From assembly GCA_934276485.1 (NCBI GenBank), contig CAKQTE010000129.1:1-21563 (forward strand): DNA of 21,563 bases. Reading direction: 5' to 3'. A program made the translations under genes and the position numbers. The notes below the pieces were generated by a model that was not told the origin of the DNA, did not search any database, and saw only the letters and a program-made list of their open reading frames with translations. Shown piece after piece: positions 1 through 7,107 of this stretch. Each line of letters opens with the position of its first letter. Positions within the stretch are counted from its first letter, which is position 1. Source of the DNA: an uncultured Spirochaetales bacterium. Lineage in GTDB: Bacteria > Spirochaetota > Spirochaetia > Sphaerochaetales > Sphaerochaetaceae.

Positions 1-50
1 ATGTCATATTTGATTAGGTTTTTCTTTATGTCTTCTCTTGTAGCTTTCAT
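1..50 (-). CDS. possible N-terminus of a gene running off the left edge
   Basis: An ATG on the minus strand at position 50 opens a frame that stays open to the window edge and reads MKATREDIKKNLIKYD. The charged composition looks like a real N-terminus, and the direction is the same as the genes before it. There is no clear Shine-Dalgarno sequence in front of the ATG, and only 16 codons are visible, so this may be chance. No family can be assigned. Confidence 0.3.
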   Translation of the reverse strand, partial: MKATREDIKKNLIKYD

Positions 51-127
51 ATTGCAAGGGTACAACAAGAAGTGGCCATATAATGTCCTAGTGGGTTAAA
101 AGTCACCATTTGTTAAATTAACAGAAA

Positions 128-156
128 ATATTCTGCACCTATTAAGCACAGAATAT
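128..156 (-). terminator. AT-rich hairpin after the beta-barrel gene cluster
   Basis: An 8-bp perfect inverted repeat (ATATTCTG at 128-135 and CAGAATAT at 149-156, 13-nt loop) lies about 20 bp after the last beta-barrel gene. On the minus strand it is followed by a T-rich stretch (TTTTCTGTTAATTT). This fits a weak intrinsic terminator, although the stem is AT-rich. The rest of 51-176 shows nothing else convincing. Confidence 0.35.
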
Positions 157-176
157 CACAAACCTAAATGGATGGA

Positions 177-788
177 TTACAGTCGGGTTCCACCACCGCA
201 GAACAAGACAATACGCTGTCCACCATTAGAGACGATATAGGAATACGAGAATCCAAACTTGAAATATCCATTTCCAGAGACTGCCAACAATCCTGCGTCT
301 GCCGTGATGCCCTGTTCCTGGAATCGCTTATACTCTACTTCTGCTTTGGAGTTCTTATCGTTTGATTGCGCCACTTTATACCAAGAGTAATCATATGAGC
401 AATTAGCAAAGAATCCCCAATTGGATACCAGATAGTGGTATGCAATACCTGCTGTCAAATCTTCTCTATATTCAAAGGACCTGATCTTATAGCCAGTTGC
501 AGAACCAGCATTATTCAAATATCCGATAGGAAACAATGTATGGCTTGATGCATATAGACCAAGCTTTACTTTGTCATAGGGGAAGAACGACACTTCAAAT
601 CCAGGTCCTAGCGCCTTCAAGTGTTCAAAAGAACCACCATTCAAGTTCTTAAAGTTAGGCTTTACGCTTTCTGAGATAAGGTTTCTATCTGCAAGGAAGT
701 TTGCGCCAAACCATACTTCAGGCTTTGCACTTAAAGAAAGGCTTGCTACAACAAGAATCAATATTGTAATAACTATTCTTCGTCTCAT
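177..788 (-). CDS. small predicted outer-membrane beta-barrel protein
   Basis: This 203-residue protein is not assigned to a named family. Residues 1 to about 21 form a signal peptide: basic MRRR, a hydrophobic core, then LSLSAKPE with a likely signal peptidase I site after the Ala. The mature part is made of alternating hydrophobic and polar stretches rich in Tyr, Phe and Gly (for example FGFSYSYIVSNGG near the C-terminus), as expected of an outer-membrane barrel of roughly eight strands. The ATG overlaps the stop of the preceding gene by 4 bp (ATGA) and has an AGGT-type ribosome binding site, so the two are translationally coupled. It is the last gene of the four-gene cluster and is followed by a hairpin. 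Substrate and role are unknown. Confidence 0.6.
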   Translation of the reverse strand: MRRRIVITILILVVASLSLSAKPEVWFGANFLADRNLISESVKPNFKNLNGGSFEHLKALGPGFEVSFFPYDKVKLGLYASSHTLFPIGYLNNAGSATGYKIRSFEYREDLTAGIAYHYLVSNWGFFANCSYDYSWYKVAQSNDKNSKAEVEYKRFQEQGITADAGLLAVSGNGYFKFGFSYSYIVSNGGQRIVLFCGGGTRL

Positions 789-1441
789 CTTGCACCTACC
801 TTTATTCCAATGCCGACGTATGCACCAGCTGTGAGCATGAAGTAGTTATCTTCATACCAATTTGTCTTTGAATAGATGTACTTCATTATATGAGCATCAT
901 ATACAAGTCCAAATGACATGAATGAGTTATCGTTGATATTCAAGTTGATATATGGTTCAGCTTGTAATCCTGTAATGATTCCATCCTTAAAGAAATGATA
1001 AGAGCCAACACTACCACGGATAGAAATGCCTAAATCAACCATTCCAAGCTTTGCCCTGAACACAGGTCCTATGCCAAAGAACATTGCCATATCCTGCTCA
1101 GACAGTGAATCTCGCTTTACATACTCCCAAGAGACATCAAAATCGCCTTCTGGTTTGAAAGATGTAGACTTAACTGGCATTCTAAATGCAGATGAAATAC
1201 TTAAGCCAGTTCTCGCATCCTCTGTAAAGAAAGTATCAAACGCAAAGTTTGTGCCATAGTTATGTCTTTTCAGGAAATCTGCCTTTTTCAAATAATCTAC
1301 ACCTGCGTTCTTAGGGAGTGGGAATGAGAATGCGTTTGTATCATATGCATACTCTTCTCCATATCTGAAATACATTGTTGCACTCGAAAGTGTAAACGCA
1401 ATTGAAAGTATAAATATAAATGTTAATAGTCTCTTCATCAT
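785..1441 (-). CDS. small predicted outer-membrane beta-barrel protein
   Basis: This 218-residue hypothetical protein has an N-terminal signal peptide (MMKRLLTFIFILSIAFTLSSA, then TMYFRYG). The mature part contains amphipathic, aromatic- and glycine-rich strands such as MFFGIGPVFRAKLG and YVGIGIKVGAR, typical of small barrels. A longer reading from a TTG at 1444 adds one Met, but the ATG at 1441 has GGGAG four bases upstream and overlaps the previous stop as TGATG, so I chose it. It is coupled to both neighbours by overlap. Its general build resembles the following 203-residue gene, but I cannot see clear sequence homology between them. Function is unknown; a channel or structural outer-membrane role is inferred only from the barrel look. 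Confidence 0.6.
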   Translation of the reverse strand: MMKRLLTFIFILSIAFTLSSATMYFRYGEEYAYDTNAFSFPLPKNAGVDYLKKADFLKRHNYGTNFAFDTFFTEDARTGLSISSAFRMPVKSTSFKPEGDFDVSWEYVKRDSLSEQDMAMFFGIGPVFRAKLGMVDLGISIRGSVGSYHFFKDGIITGLQAEPYINLNINDNSFMSFGLVYDAHIMKYIYSKTNWYEDNYFMLTAGAYVGIGIKVGAR

Positions 1442-2610
1442 CAAACTCCCAAGGTAAATCCAAATGTCTGCTTGAAGTATTTGTTCTCATTAAAAACTGG
1501 ATCATATACATATCCAAGTTCATAGAAGACTTCAGCAACATTGAAGATCAAGAAGCCAGTTTTAAATCCAACGCTAGCCGTAGTTTCAGATACCTTTTCA
1601 AATACGCTTCTATTTAGAACATGGCCAAAGCTATATCCGAAATCCCAGAAACCAGTTGCATATAGATAAGAATCCCTGCTATTGATCTGTGGACCATATA
1701 GCGTGAGCGCCATACGATTTGTAAGCACACTAGATGCATTCACAGCCTGTGCACCCCAAATATTTCCACCTTGGACATATGATGGAACCTTTGTTCCATT
1801 TATGTATCTGTAGATTGAGGAGTTGTCAAAAACAAGGCTGATCCAAGAAAGGTTTCTATCATCATTTTGCTTAATAGAAAATAGAGTATAAGCAAGATCT
1901 AGCTTATTCCAAGTAAGACAGAAATCTGCTGTATTGTCATTTACAGGAATCCAATCCTTACTTAGTCTAAACCAAGAAGAGAACTTGACTCCATTTCTTC
2001 TTGTAATCTCATCCTTGAAATATGCACTTTCAAGACCAAATGTAATAGATGTCTGGAACACGGATCTATCACCTGCAAGCTCAGGTGCACCTACCCAACT
2101 AGAAGAATGGAATCTTTCACTTCTTGCACCAGTAGTAGGATCTACAGACCAGAACAAACCTTGTAGAGACTTATTATCTTGCATCCACGACAATCTTTCG
2201 TATGCATTTTCAAATCTTCCGTCAAAGCTTGCCCATAGCGTCAAGATATCGCTTGTGGAGAATGAAGATGAGAAGAATCCCTGTCCAAAGATAAGATTAA
2301 ACTCATCAAATAGAGTGCTGTACTCTGTTGGATAACTTACAGGATTCTTTGCAAAGAGCTCTCCTGTATCTGGATTCTGTCTCAAAGTCCTATATTCAAG
2401 ACCATTGTTGAGTCTGAATGCAAACTCTGTCTTGCAACCAGATATAAAATCTGGAACGGGAAAATTGAATTGATAAAGCATTGATGTTGGAAAGATTCCA
2501 AGACCAAAGTCAGGAGTCGTCTTGATCTCCATGATATGGTATCCAAATCCAATTGCAAACAAAGAGGATGATAACAATAAAACAATAAGAATCAAACAAA
2601 TCTTTTTCAT
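1441..2610 (-). CDS. predicted outer-membrane beta-barrel protein, paralogue of the next gene upstream
   Basis: This 389-residue protein begins with a signal peptide (MKKICLILIVLLLSSSLFA, then IGFGYH). The body is a long run of beta-strand-like segments rich in Trp, Tyr and Phe and ends in QTFGFTLGV. It is a diverged tandem paralogue of the 402-residue protein upstream. Both have an FGxGxFP motif after the signal peptide and a C-terminal block of the type YGPQ/SGPQ, then D-x-Y-x-Y, then FGHV-x-N. The ATG has GAGGG seven bases upstream, and the gap to the previous stop is only 14 bp, so it is co-transcribed. It is probably a large outer-membrane barrel. The ligand is unknown. Its position downstream of a nucleoside-type uptake operon suggests, but does not prove, a role in outer-membrane passage. 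Confidence 0.65.
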   Translation of the reverse strand: MKKICLILIVLLLSSSLFAIGFGYHIMEIKTTPDFGLGIFPTSMLYQFNFPVPDFISGCKTEFAFRLNNGLEYRTLRQNPDTGELFAKNPVSYPTEYSTLFDEFNLIFGQGFFSSSFSTSDILTLWASFDGRFENAYERLSWMQDNKSLQGLFWSVDPTTGARSERFHSSSWVGAPELAGDRSVFQTSITFGLESAYFKDEITRRNGVKFSSWFRLSKDWIPVNDNTADFCLTWNKLDLAYTLFSIKQNDDRNLSWISLVFDNSSIYRYINGTKVPSYVQGGNIWGAQAVNASSVLTNRMALTLYGPQINSRDSYLYATGFWDFGYSFGHVLNRSVFEKVSETTASVGFKTGFLIFNVAEVFYELGYVYDPVFNENKYFKQTFGFTLGV

Positions 2611-2624
2611 ATATCTACCCTCTC

Positions 2625-3833
2625 TTAAATTGATACATAGAACAGAAGTTCAGCTCTCTGCCACCAGCCTGGATATGATGCATGAATGCCTTGTGCCATA
2701 CTGTATGAAAGATCATATTGGAAATGCATGAATCCAAAGAGACGCAAATGTAAAGTACCACTTAGGCTACTTTGAAGTTCAATAGCTGTAGTATCTTGAC
2801 TTGCTTCATTAACAACATGTCCAAAATATAGATTGTTGTTCAATGACACCTGCATATATGTATAGCAGTCGCCTGCTATGAATTGCGGACCTGAAAACGT
2901 GAGCCACAAGCTATCTGAGAAGGAAGAACGTAGTCTATCGCCAGGAATTTTATGCTCTGGAACAATGTCCCCTCCAACATAGCTATAGCTATTAGAGTGT
3001 CCCAACACGATATTGAACCAGTTCCAACCATTTTCCTGTGTCTTTGTATATATAGGTAGGTTTTCAGAAAGGGAAGCTGAGAATCTATAGAAATCACTTG
3101 TTTTTCCCTTTGGAGAAACATTGTTTCCAAGCCACCATGGACCATATTCGAATTGAACATCTGCAGTAACACCTTCAGATGAATTTAGTGCAACATATTT
3201 ATTGAAATACCAAGATGTTCCAATGTAGATATGGTTATTCCATAGCTTTCTGTTTTCCTGTAGCCATGGGAATGCAGGAATGGATTCTTCAGTGAAAGGA
3301 TGTCTCAATTCCCCTAATCCATCTACAAAGCCACCACCAAAGCTACCATCAGCTGAATAACTTAGAGGCTCAAGAAATTGTGCATAGCGAGTATAGTAGC
3401 CCACTCTTACATTCACAAGAGGAGCACCTCCTGTAACAGGATTTATTCCAAAGCCCTGTTGCAATAATAGATCAATGAATGCTGTAGGTCTAAATGATGA
3501 AACACCGAAGTTATTGAAACCATTGGAGCTATTTTGCTCATATTGTTTCAAGCTCCAATATGGAATACCAGTGTCCCAAGAATAGCTTCCATACCATACA
3601 TCATCGAAAGTGAATCCCGTGTACGCCTGGAAATAAGCACTTGGCTTATCTTTAATCATCTGAAAGCTATCGGAATAAGTGAAATACGTTCCTACTGGAA
3701 ACAATCCCATTCCAAAACCAGAACGAGATTGAACATTGCTGATTGTAGTATTAAGAGTAAATGAATCAGCAAACAACAAACTACATGAGAGCAAAAGCAT
3801 GCATAGTAGTATTTTAATTCTTCTTACAATCAA
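2625..3833 (-). CDS. predicted outer-membrane beta-barrel protein with TTG start
   Basis: This 402-residue protein is first in the beta-barrel cluster. The start codon is TTG, with GAGGGG eight bases upstream. The only nearby ATG (codon 12) would remove most of the signal peptide, so TTG is preferred. Residues 1-22 form a signal peptide (RRIKILLCMLLLSCSLLFA, cleavage before DSF). The mature protein is rich in Trp, Tyr and Gly, with alternating strand-like segments and no cytoplasmic or enzymatic motif. It is paralogous to the 389-residue gene that follows (shared FGMGLFP / FGLGIFP and SGPQ...FGHVVN / YGPQ...FGHVLN blocks). It lies 102 bp after the epimerase gene, so it may have its own weak promoter or be read through from the catabolic operon. 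Confidence 0.65.
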   Translation of the reverse strand: MIVRRIKILLCMLLLSCSLLFADSFTLNTTISNVQSRSGFGMGLFPVGTYFTYSDSFQMIKDKPSAYFQAYTGFTFDDVWYGSYSWDTGIPYWSLKQYEQNSSNGFNNFGVSSFRPTAFIDLLLQQGFGINPVTGGAPLVNVRVGYYTRYAQFLEPLSYSADGSFGGGFVDGLGELRHPFTEESIPAFPWLQENRKLWNNHIYIGTSWYFNKYVALNSSEGVTADVQFEYGPWWLGNNVSPKGKTSDFYRFSASLSENLPIYTKTQENGWNWFNIVLGHSNSYSYVGGDIVPEHKIPGDRLRSSFSDSLWLTFSGPQFIAGDCYTYMQVSLNNNLYFGHVVNEASQDTTAIELQSSLSGTLHLRLFGFMHFQYDLSYSMAQGIHASYPGWWQRAELLFYVSI

Positions 3834-3856
3834 AACCTAAACCCCTCTAGGGCAAG

Positions 3857-3885
3857 AGTATAAAGGAACAAATGAAAAGAATGAA
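3857..3885 (-). promoter_or_regulatory. weak candidate promoter for the beta-barrel cluster
   Basis: In the 102-bp gap 3834-3935 a TATACT box (3857-3862 on the plus strand as agtata) lies 24 bp before the TTG start. A poor -35 (TTCATT, 3880-3885) sits 17 bp further upstream. The -10 is good and the -35 weak. No LacI-like operator and no convincing terminator for the epimerase gene were seen in this gap. Confidence 0.25.
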
Positions 3886-3935
3886 TAGCAGAGGAACATA
3901 AGATAACTCATGTTAAGAGAAGAAAATCAACATAA

Positions 3936-4607
3936 TCAGATGATTGTTGAGACGCGAAACTCCGCTGTTTGTTCTTTTAGCTTTCCAAGAGTGCGGAATA
4001 TGCTAGGTTTTCCAGCAACAAGAATATCGGAGCCAAGACGCGCGCATTCGTGTCCTATCTCGTTAGATATTCCACCATCTACATAGATTTCAAAAGATAG
4101 ATCATTCTTCTCTCGAATAGAGTTGAGATTCTCAATACGAGAGTAAGTTGCGTCAAGAAACTTCTGACCAGAAAATCCTGGCTTTACACCCATAAGTAGA
4201 ACATAGTCCAACTCTGATAGGTATTGCTCGATAGAAGAAATAGAAGTTTCAGGACTAACAGCAAGGCCTGCCTTGATGCCATTATCTCTAATTCTAGATA
4301 GCCTCTCTCTTACATCTCCCTCAACTTCCACATGGAATGCAATTCCACTAACGGATATATTAATAGCAGTGTCGATATCTCTATCTGTATTGAGAGTCAT
4401 TAGATGAATATCTATTGGAGTTGATGTAATGGATTTTAAAGATCTTACAAAATCCCAAGAGAGGCAATAATTAGGAACAAAGGATCCATCCATTATATCT
4501 ACGTGGTATGTATCGACATTACATGAATCCATGATCTTGATGTCATCTTCGACATTCATCAAATTACAGCATGCAAGAGTTGGAGCTATCTTAGAGTGTT
4601 TCATCAT
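3936..4607 (-). CDS. ribulose-phosphate / allulose-6-phosphate 3-epimerase family protein
   Basis: This 223-residue TIM-barrel sugar-phosphate epimerase would interconvert ketose phosphates at C3: ribulose-5-P with xylulose-5-P (Rpe), or allulose-6-P with fructose-6-P (AlsE). Visible landmarks are YHVDIMDGSFVPN with His35 and Asp37 (metal and catalytic positions), DIHLM with His68, the phosphate-loop motif GVKPGFSGQKF (140-150) and VDGGIS with Asp177. The usual Ser of the N-terminal APS motif is Thr10. The spacing and the DIMDGxFVPN block look slightly more like AlsE than housekeeping Rpe, so the true substrate is open. Its ATG overlaps the RpiB stop by one base (TAATG). Pairing with RpiB points to disposal of a phosphorylated sugar released by the operon's hydrolases. 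It is the last catabolic gene before the beta-barrel cluster. Confidence 0.85.
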   Translation of the reverse strand: MMKHSKIAPTLACCNLMNVEDDIKIMDSCNVDTYHVDIMDGSFVPNYCLSWDFVRSLKSITSTPIDIHLMTLNTDRDIDTAINISVSGIAFHVEVEGDVRERLSRIRDNGIKAGLAVSPETSISSIEQYLSELDYVLLMGVKPGFSGQKFLDATYSRIENLNSIREKNDLSFEIYVDGGISNEIGHECARLGSDILVAGKPSIFRTLGKLKEQTAEFRVSTII

Positions 4608-5056
4608 TAAGCCTTCTTGTTCATGAATTCACTATTGAGCATTTCAACACGTGGCTGATGAAATGAGCCTAAGAATTCAGCACTCATATAGGACTTAATG
4701 ATCTTCCACATTAGTTCAATGCCAGTAATTCTTGCACCCAAACAAATGACATTGCTATCGTTATGAGCCTTTGCCATTTCGGCAGAGAAGCAATCTGTGC
4801 AATGAGCAGCTCTAACGCCTTCGATCTTATTAGTAGCAATGGACATTCCAATGCCGGTTCCACAGATTAGGATTGCAAAGTCAGCATGTTCAGAAAACAT
4901 CGCTTCAACTGTCTTCTTTGCATATACTGGGTAATCAACCATCTCAGCTGAATCAACTCCACAGTTGATCACTTCATGACCTTCATTTTCCAGTCTTCTG
5001 ATTATTTCTGCTTTAACAAGGTATCCACCATGGTCAGAGCCAATTGCAATCTTCAT
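4607..5056 (-). CDS. rpiB: ribose-5-phosphate isomerase B / allose-6-phosphate isomerase family
   Basis: This 149-residue member of the RpiB/LacAB family is of normal length. It would catalyse aldose-ketose isomerisation of a sugar phosphate such as ribose-5-P to ribulose-5-P; E. coli RpiB also acts on allose-6-P. Family residues seen are GSDHGG with Asp8 and His9, the anion hole and catalytic base in LICGTGIGMSIATNK (Cys65, Thr67), AHNDSNVICLGAR with His98, and a C-terminal HQPRVEML with His133 and Arg136. The ATG overlaps the stop of the upstream nucleoside hydrolase by 4 bp, and the stop overlaps the epimerase start. Together with the epimerase it can carry a pentose or hexose phosphate into central metabolism, but no kinase to make that phosphate is encoded in this window. 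Confidence 0.9.
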   Translation of the reverse strand: MKIAIGSDHGGYLVKAEIIRRLENEGHEVINCGVDSAEMVDYPVYAKKTVEAMFSEHADFAILICGTGIGMSIATNKIEGVRAAHCTDCFSAEMAKAHNDSNVICLGARITGIELMWKIIKSYMSAEFLGSFHQPRVEMLNSEFMNKKA

Positions 5057-6069
5057 TTTCTATCTCCATAGCTACGAATGGCATCAAGATACAAGTCAAC
5101 AAAGCCTTTTCTATCCATCTCTTCTGCAAACCATAGGTTCTTTTCGTCTTCTGTCTTTCCATAGAAGTTCTTCTTATCGATAAGAGTAAAACCTGTTGTA
5201 AGCTCTCCAGAGCACTCAACATCAGCGTAGTAGTGTTTGAGAACAAACAATTCAGGCTTCACGATCAAGGCCATAGCAGCAGGATCTAGAAGAGCATGTT
5301 CTTCATTCTTACATCTTTCAATGCGAGCTTTTGTAATCTCTTCTTCATTCTCTCTATCGATCACTTCGTCCTTTCTTATATTAGCAACTCCGCAAGATGT
5401 GAGTATTGAATAGACGAAATCAGATACAGGATTACCCATTTTCCTCATCTCCTCGATTTCATCACCATGCATAATTGCACCATATCTAAGAGTATCGAGA
5501 GGGGCTGCAATAACCTTTACACCACTATTGAGGACATATCTGAAAGCCTCCGGGTCCACAAGGACATTGAATGTTGTTATCGGAGTTGGGTTTCCATCGT
5601 GCCAGCTAGTTCCCATAAAGACAATTGATTCGATATTATCTTTTGTCTCAGGGTAGGACTCGAGCATCAATGCTATATTTGTAACAGGAGCAAGAGCTGC
5701 TATTATAACCTTCTCTTTTGATGCGAGAATCTTATGAGCCATAAAGTCCACTGCGTGTTCAGAGACAATGTTCTCTTTGTAGTCTTTTTCAAAGGACCAA
5801 CCTCTGAGACCCGAAACACCATGAACGCCACTTGCTTTCATCGAGGCTCTCTTAAGGGGCTTATCTGCACCAACTGCGACTGGAATATCAGCTCTTCCTA
5901 GATAGTTAAGAACATTGCATGTATTTCTAGTAGTAGCCTCAAGAGATACATTTCCAGATACTGTCGATACCCCAATGATATCGATATTGTCAGATGCAAC
6001 AGCAAGAGCCAATGCCATTGCGTCATCGATTCCTGTGTCGCAATCTATAAATACTGGTTTTTTATCCAT
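5053..6069 (-). CDS. inosine-uridine-preferring nucleoside hydrolase family protein (copy B)
   Basis: This 338-residue cytoplasmic enzyme belongs to the calcium-dependent N-ribohydrolase family, which cleaves nucleosides to base and sugar. The N-terminal metal motif is IDCDTGIDDAMAL (Asp9, Asp11, Asp15, Asp16). VHGVSGLRGW gives the loop His83, GN at 159-160 and FNVLVDPEAF (167-176) form the sugar pocket, and Asp262 is the C-terminal metal ligand. Two changes stand out against the Crithidia IU-NH scheme. Thr166 replaces the Glu that contacts the ribose 5'-hydroxyl, and Leu261 replaces the catalytic His next to the last Asp. A longer ATG reading from 6117 overlaps the regulator; the ATG at 6069 has AAGG seven bases upstream and lies 2 bp after the LacI stop, so I chose it. 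It is closely paralogous to copy A in the same operon. Confidence 0.88.
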   Translation of the reverse strand: MDKKPVFIDCDTGIDDAMALALAVASDNIDIIGVSTVSGNVSLEATTRNTCNVLNYLGRADIPVAVGADKPLKRASMKASGVHGVSGLRGWSFEKDYKENIVSEHAVDFMAHKILASKEKVIIAALAPVTNIALMLESYPETKDNIESIVFMGTSWHDGNPTPITTFNVLVDPEAFRYVLNSGVKVIAAPLDTLRYGAIMHGDEIEEMRKMGNPVSDFVYSILTSCGVANIRKDEVIDRENEEEITKARIERCKNEEHALLDPAAMALIVKPELFVLKHYYADVECSGELTTGFTLIDKKNFYGKTEDEKNLWFAEEMDRKGFVDLYLDAIRSYGDRK

Positions 6070-6071
6070 AA

Positions 6072-7097
6072 TCAAACCTTTTCTGTTTTTCTCTTTATAT
6101 CCAGAGAACCTCTCCACCTGATAGTACAGGGAAGAGAGACATCCTCTGGTTGTCCATTTTCAGGCGCTTCCAACCACTCTATTAAGTTTTTAGCAGCAGA
6201 TGTGCCTATCTCTTCTGGAGTTGCAATTGTCGTAATGGAAGGAGTTACATATTCAGCACTGGCAATTCCATCGAATCCTACAATTGATATGTCTTCAGGA
6301 ATCCTTTTACCCATCTCAAGAAGAGTCTTATGGGCTTGAACTGCAACATAATCGTTTATTGCAATTATTGCAGTGATGTTTGGATTTCTATCCAACAAAA
6401 GCCTTACCTTCTCATCAATCTTACCTTCAAAGATATCGAACCTAACAACATTCTCTTCTTTATAGATTCCAAGCTTTTCCATAGAAGTTCTAAAGAGTGT
6501 GAATCTATTCTCATCAAGCCAAGTATCTTTTTCAGAAGTTAGGCATCCTACTTCTCTGTGTCCAAGCTTTACCATGCGTCCAATAACTTCATCTATTTGC
6601 TCTTTGGAAGAGAAATGAACAGTTGGAATTTCCTCGCCTGTTACAGAGTTAGTAAGTGAAATCACACGAATCCCCTCGCCTATGCATGTCATGACTTCTT
6701 TTATAAAATCATCACCTGCATAGAAACCGAATGAGATTATGATTCCATCAACGCCTCTTGCCCTCAGAGCTTTTATATTCTCAGTTGCCTGCCTGCTATC
6801 GTGACCTGCATCACAGATAAACAAGCTGTAACCACGCTCTGCTGCAACATCTGAAATAGCTTGTATTTCCTTTACGAAGAATTCGTTGTTAATAGTTCCA
6901 ACAACAACCCCGATAGTATTGCTATGCCTAGTTCTCATAGCCTTGGCAGCGATACTAGGAACATATCCCATCTCGTCTGCCGTAGTCTTAATCAAGGCAC
7001 GCATCTCCTCCGAGACTCGTCCTTTGCCATTCAAGGCTAAGGAAACCGCTGCAGGAGATACGTCTAGTTTTGTTGCTATATCCTTTATTGTTACCAA
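6072..7097 (-). CDS. LacI-family transcriptional regulator
   Basis: This 341-residue LacI/GalR protein is of full family length. Residues 3-55 form the helix-turn-helix and hinge (TIKDIATKLDVSPAAVSLAL, then PSIAAKAMR). IGVVVG opens the periplasmic-binding-protein-like effector domain, and WRGS lies near the C-terminus. The start codon is TTG at 7097, with GAGG eight bases upstream overlapping the sulfatase stop. The ATGs at 7102 and 7105 are out of frame and stop at once, so TTG is the start and should keep expression low. It sits inside the operon between the sulfatase and a nucleoside hydrolase. A LacI-type AAACGTTT site in front of the first operon gene is its likely target, giving feedback control by a nucleoside- or sugar-derived effector (inferred). 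Confidence 0.92.
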   Translation of the reverse strand: MVTIKDIATKLDVSPAAVSLALNGKGRVSEEMRALIKTTADEMGYVPSIAAKAMRTRHSNTIGVVVGTINNEFFVKEIQAISDVAAERGYSLFICDAGHDSRQATENIKALRARGVDGIIISFGFYAGDDFIKEVMTCIGEGIRVISLTNSVTGEEIPTVHFSSKEQIDEVIGRMVKLGHREVGCLTSEKDTWLDENRFTLFRTSMEKLGIYKEENVVRFDIFEGKIDEKVRLLLDRNPNITAIIAINDYVAVQAHKTLLEMGKRIPEDISIVGFDGIASAEYVTPSITTIATPEEIGTSAAKNLIEWLEAPENGQPEDVSLPCTIRWRGSLDIKRKTEKV

Positions 7098-7107
7098 AAC
7101 ATCATCC

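Noticed and set aside
168..365. 65-codon plus-strand frame over the end of the last barrel gene
   Set aside because: Antisense to a gene with a good signal peptide and translational coupling; composition does not look like a protein.
1934..2335. 133-codon open frame on the plus strand
   Set aside because: It lies fully opposite the 389-residue beta-barrel gene, has no ribosome binding site and shows no recognisable domain; it is a shadow.
3886..3935. Terminator after the epimerase gene
   Set aside because: Only 4-5 bp AT-rich pairings (for example AACAT/ATGTT) without a T-run; read-through into the barrel cluster cannot be excluded.
4607..5056. Assignment as galactose-6-phosphate isomerase subunit LacB
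   Set aside because: There is no partner LacA subunit nearby, and Cys65 and the SDHGG/HND motifs fit RpiB; the epimerase neighbour also supports RpiB or the allose-type enzyme.
6070..6117. 16-residue N-terminal extension of nucleoside hydrolase B
   Set aside because: It overlaps the end of the LacI gene. The ATG at 6069 is well placed and matches the paralogue, whose metal motif also begins a few residues from the start.
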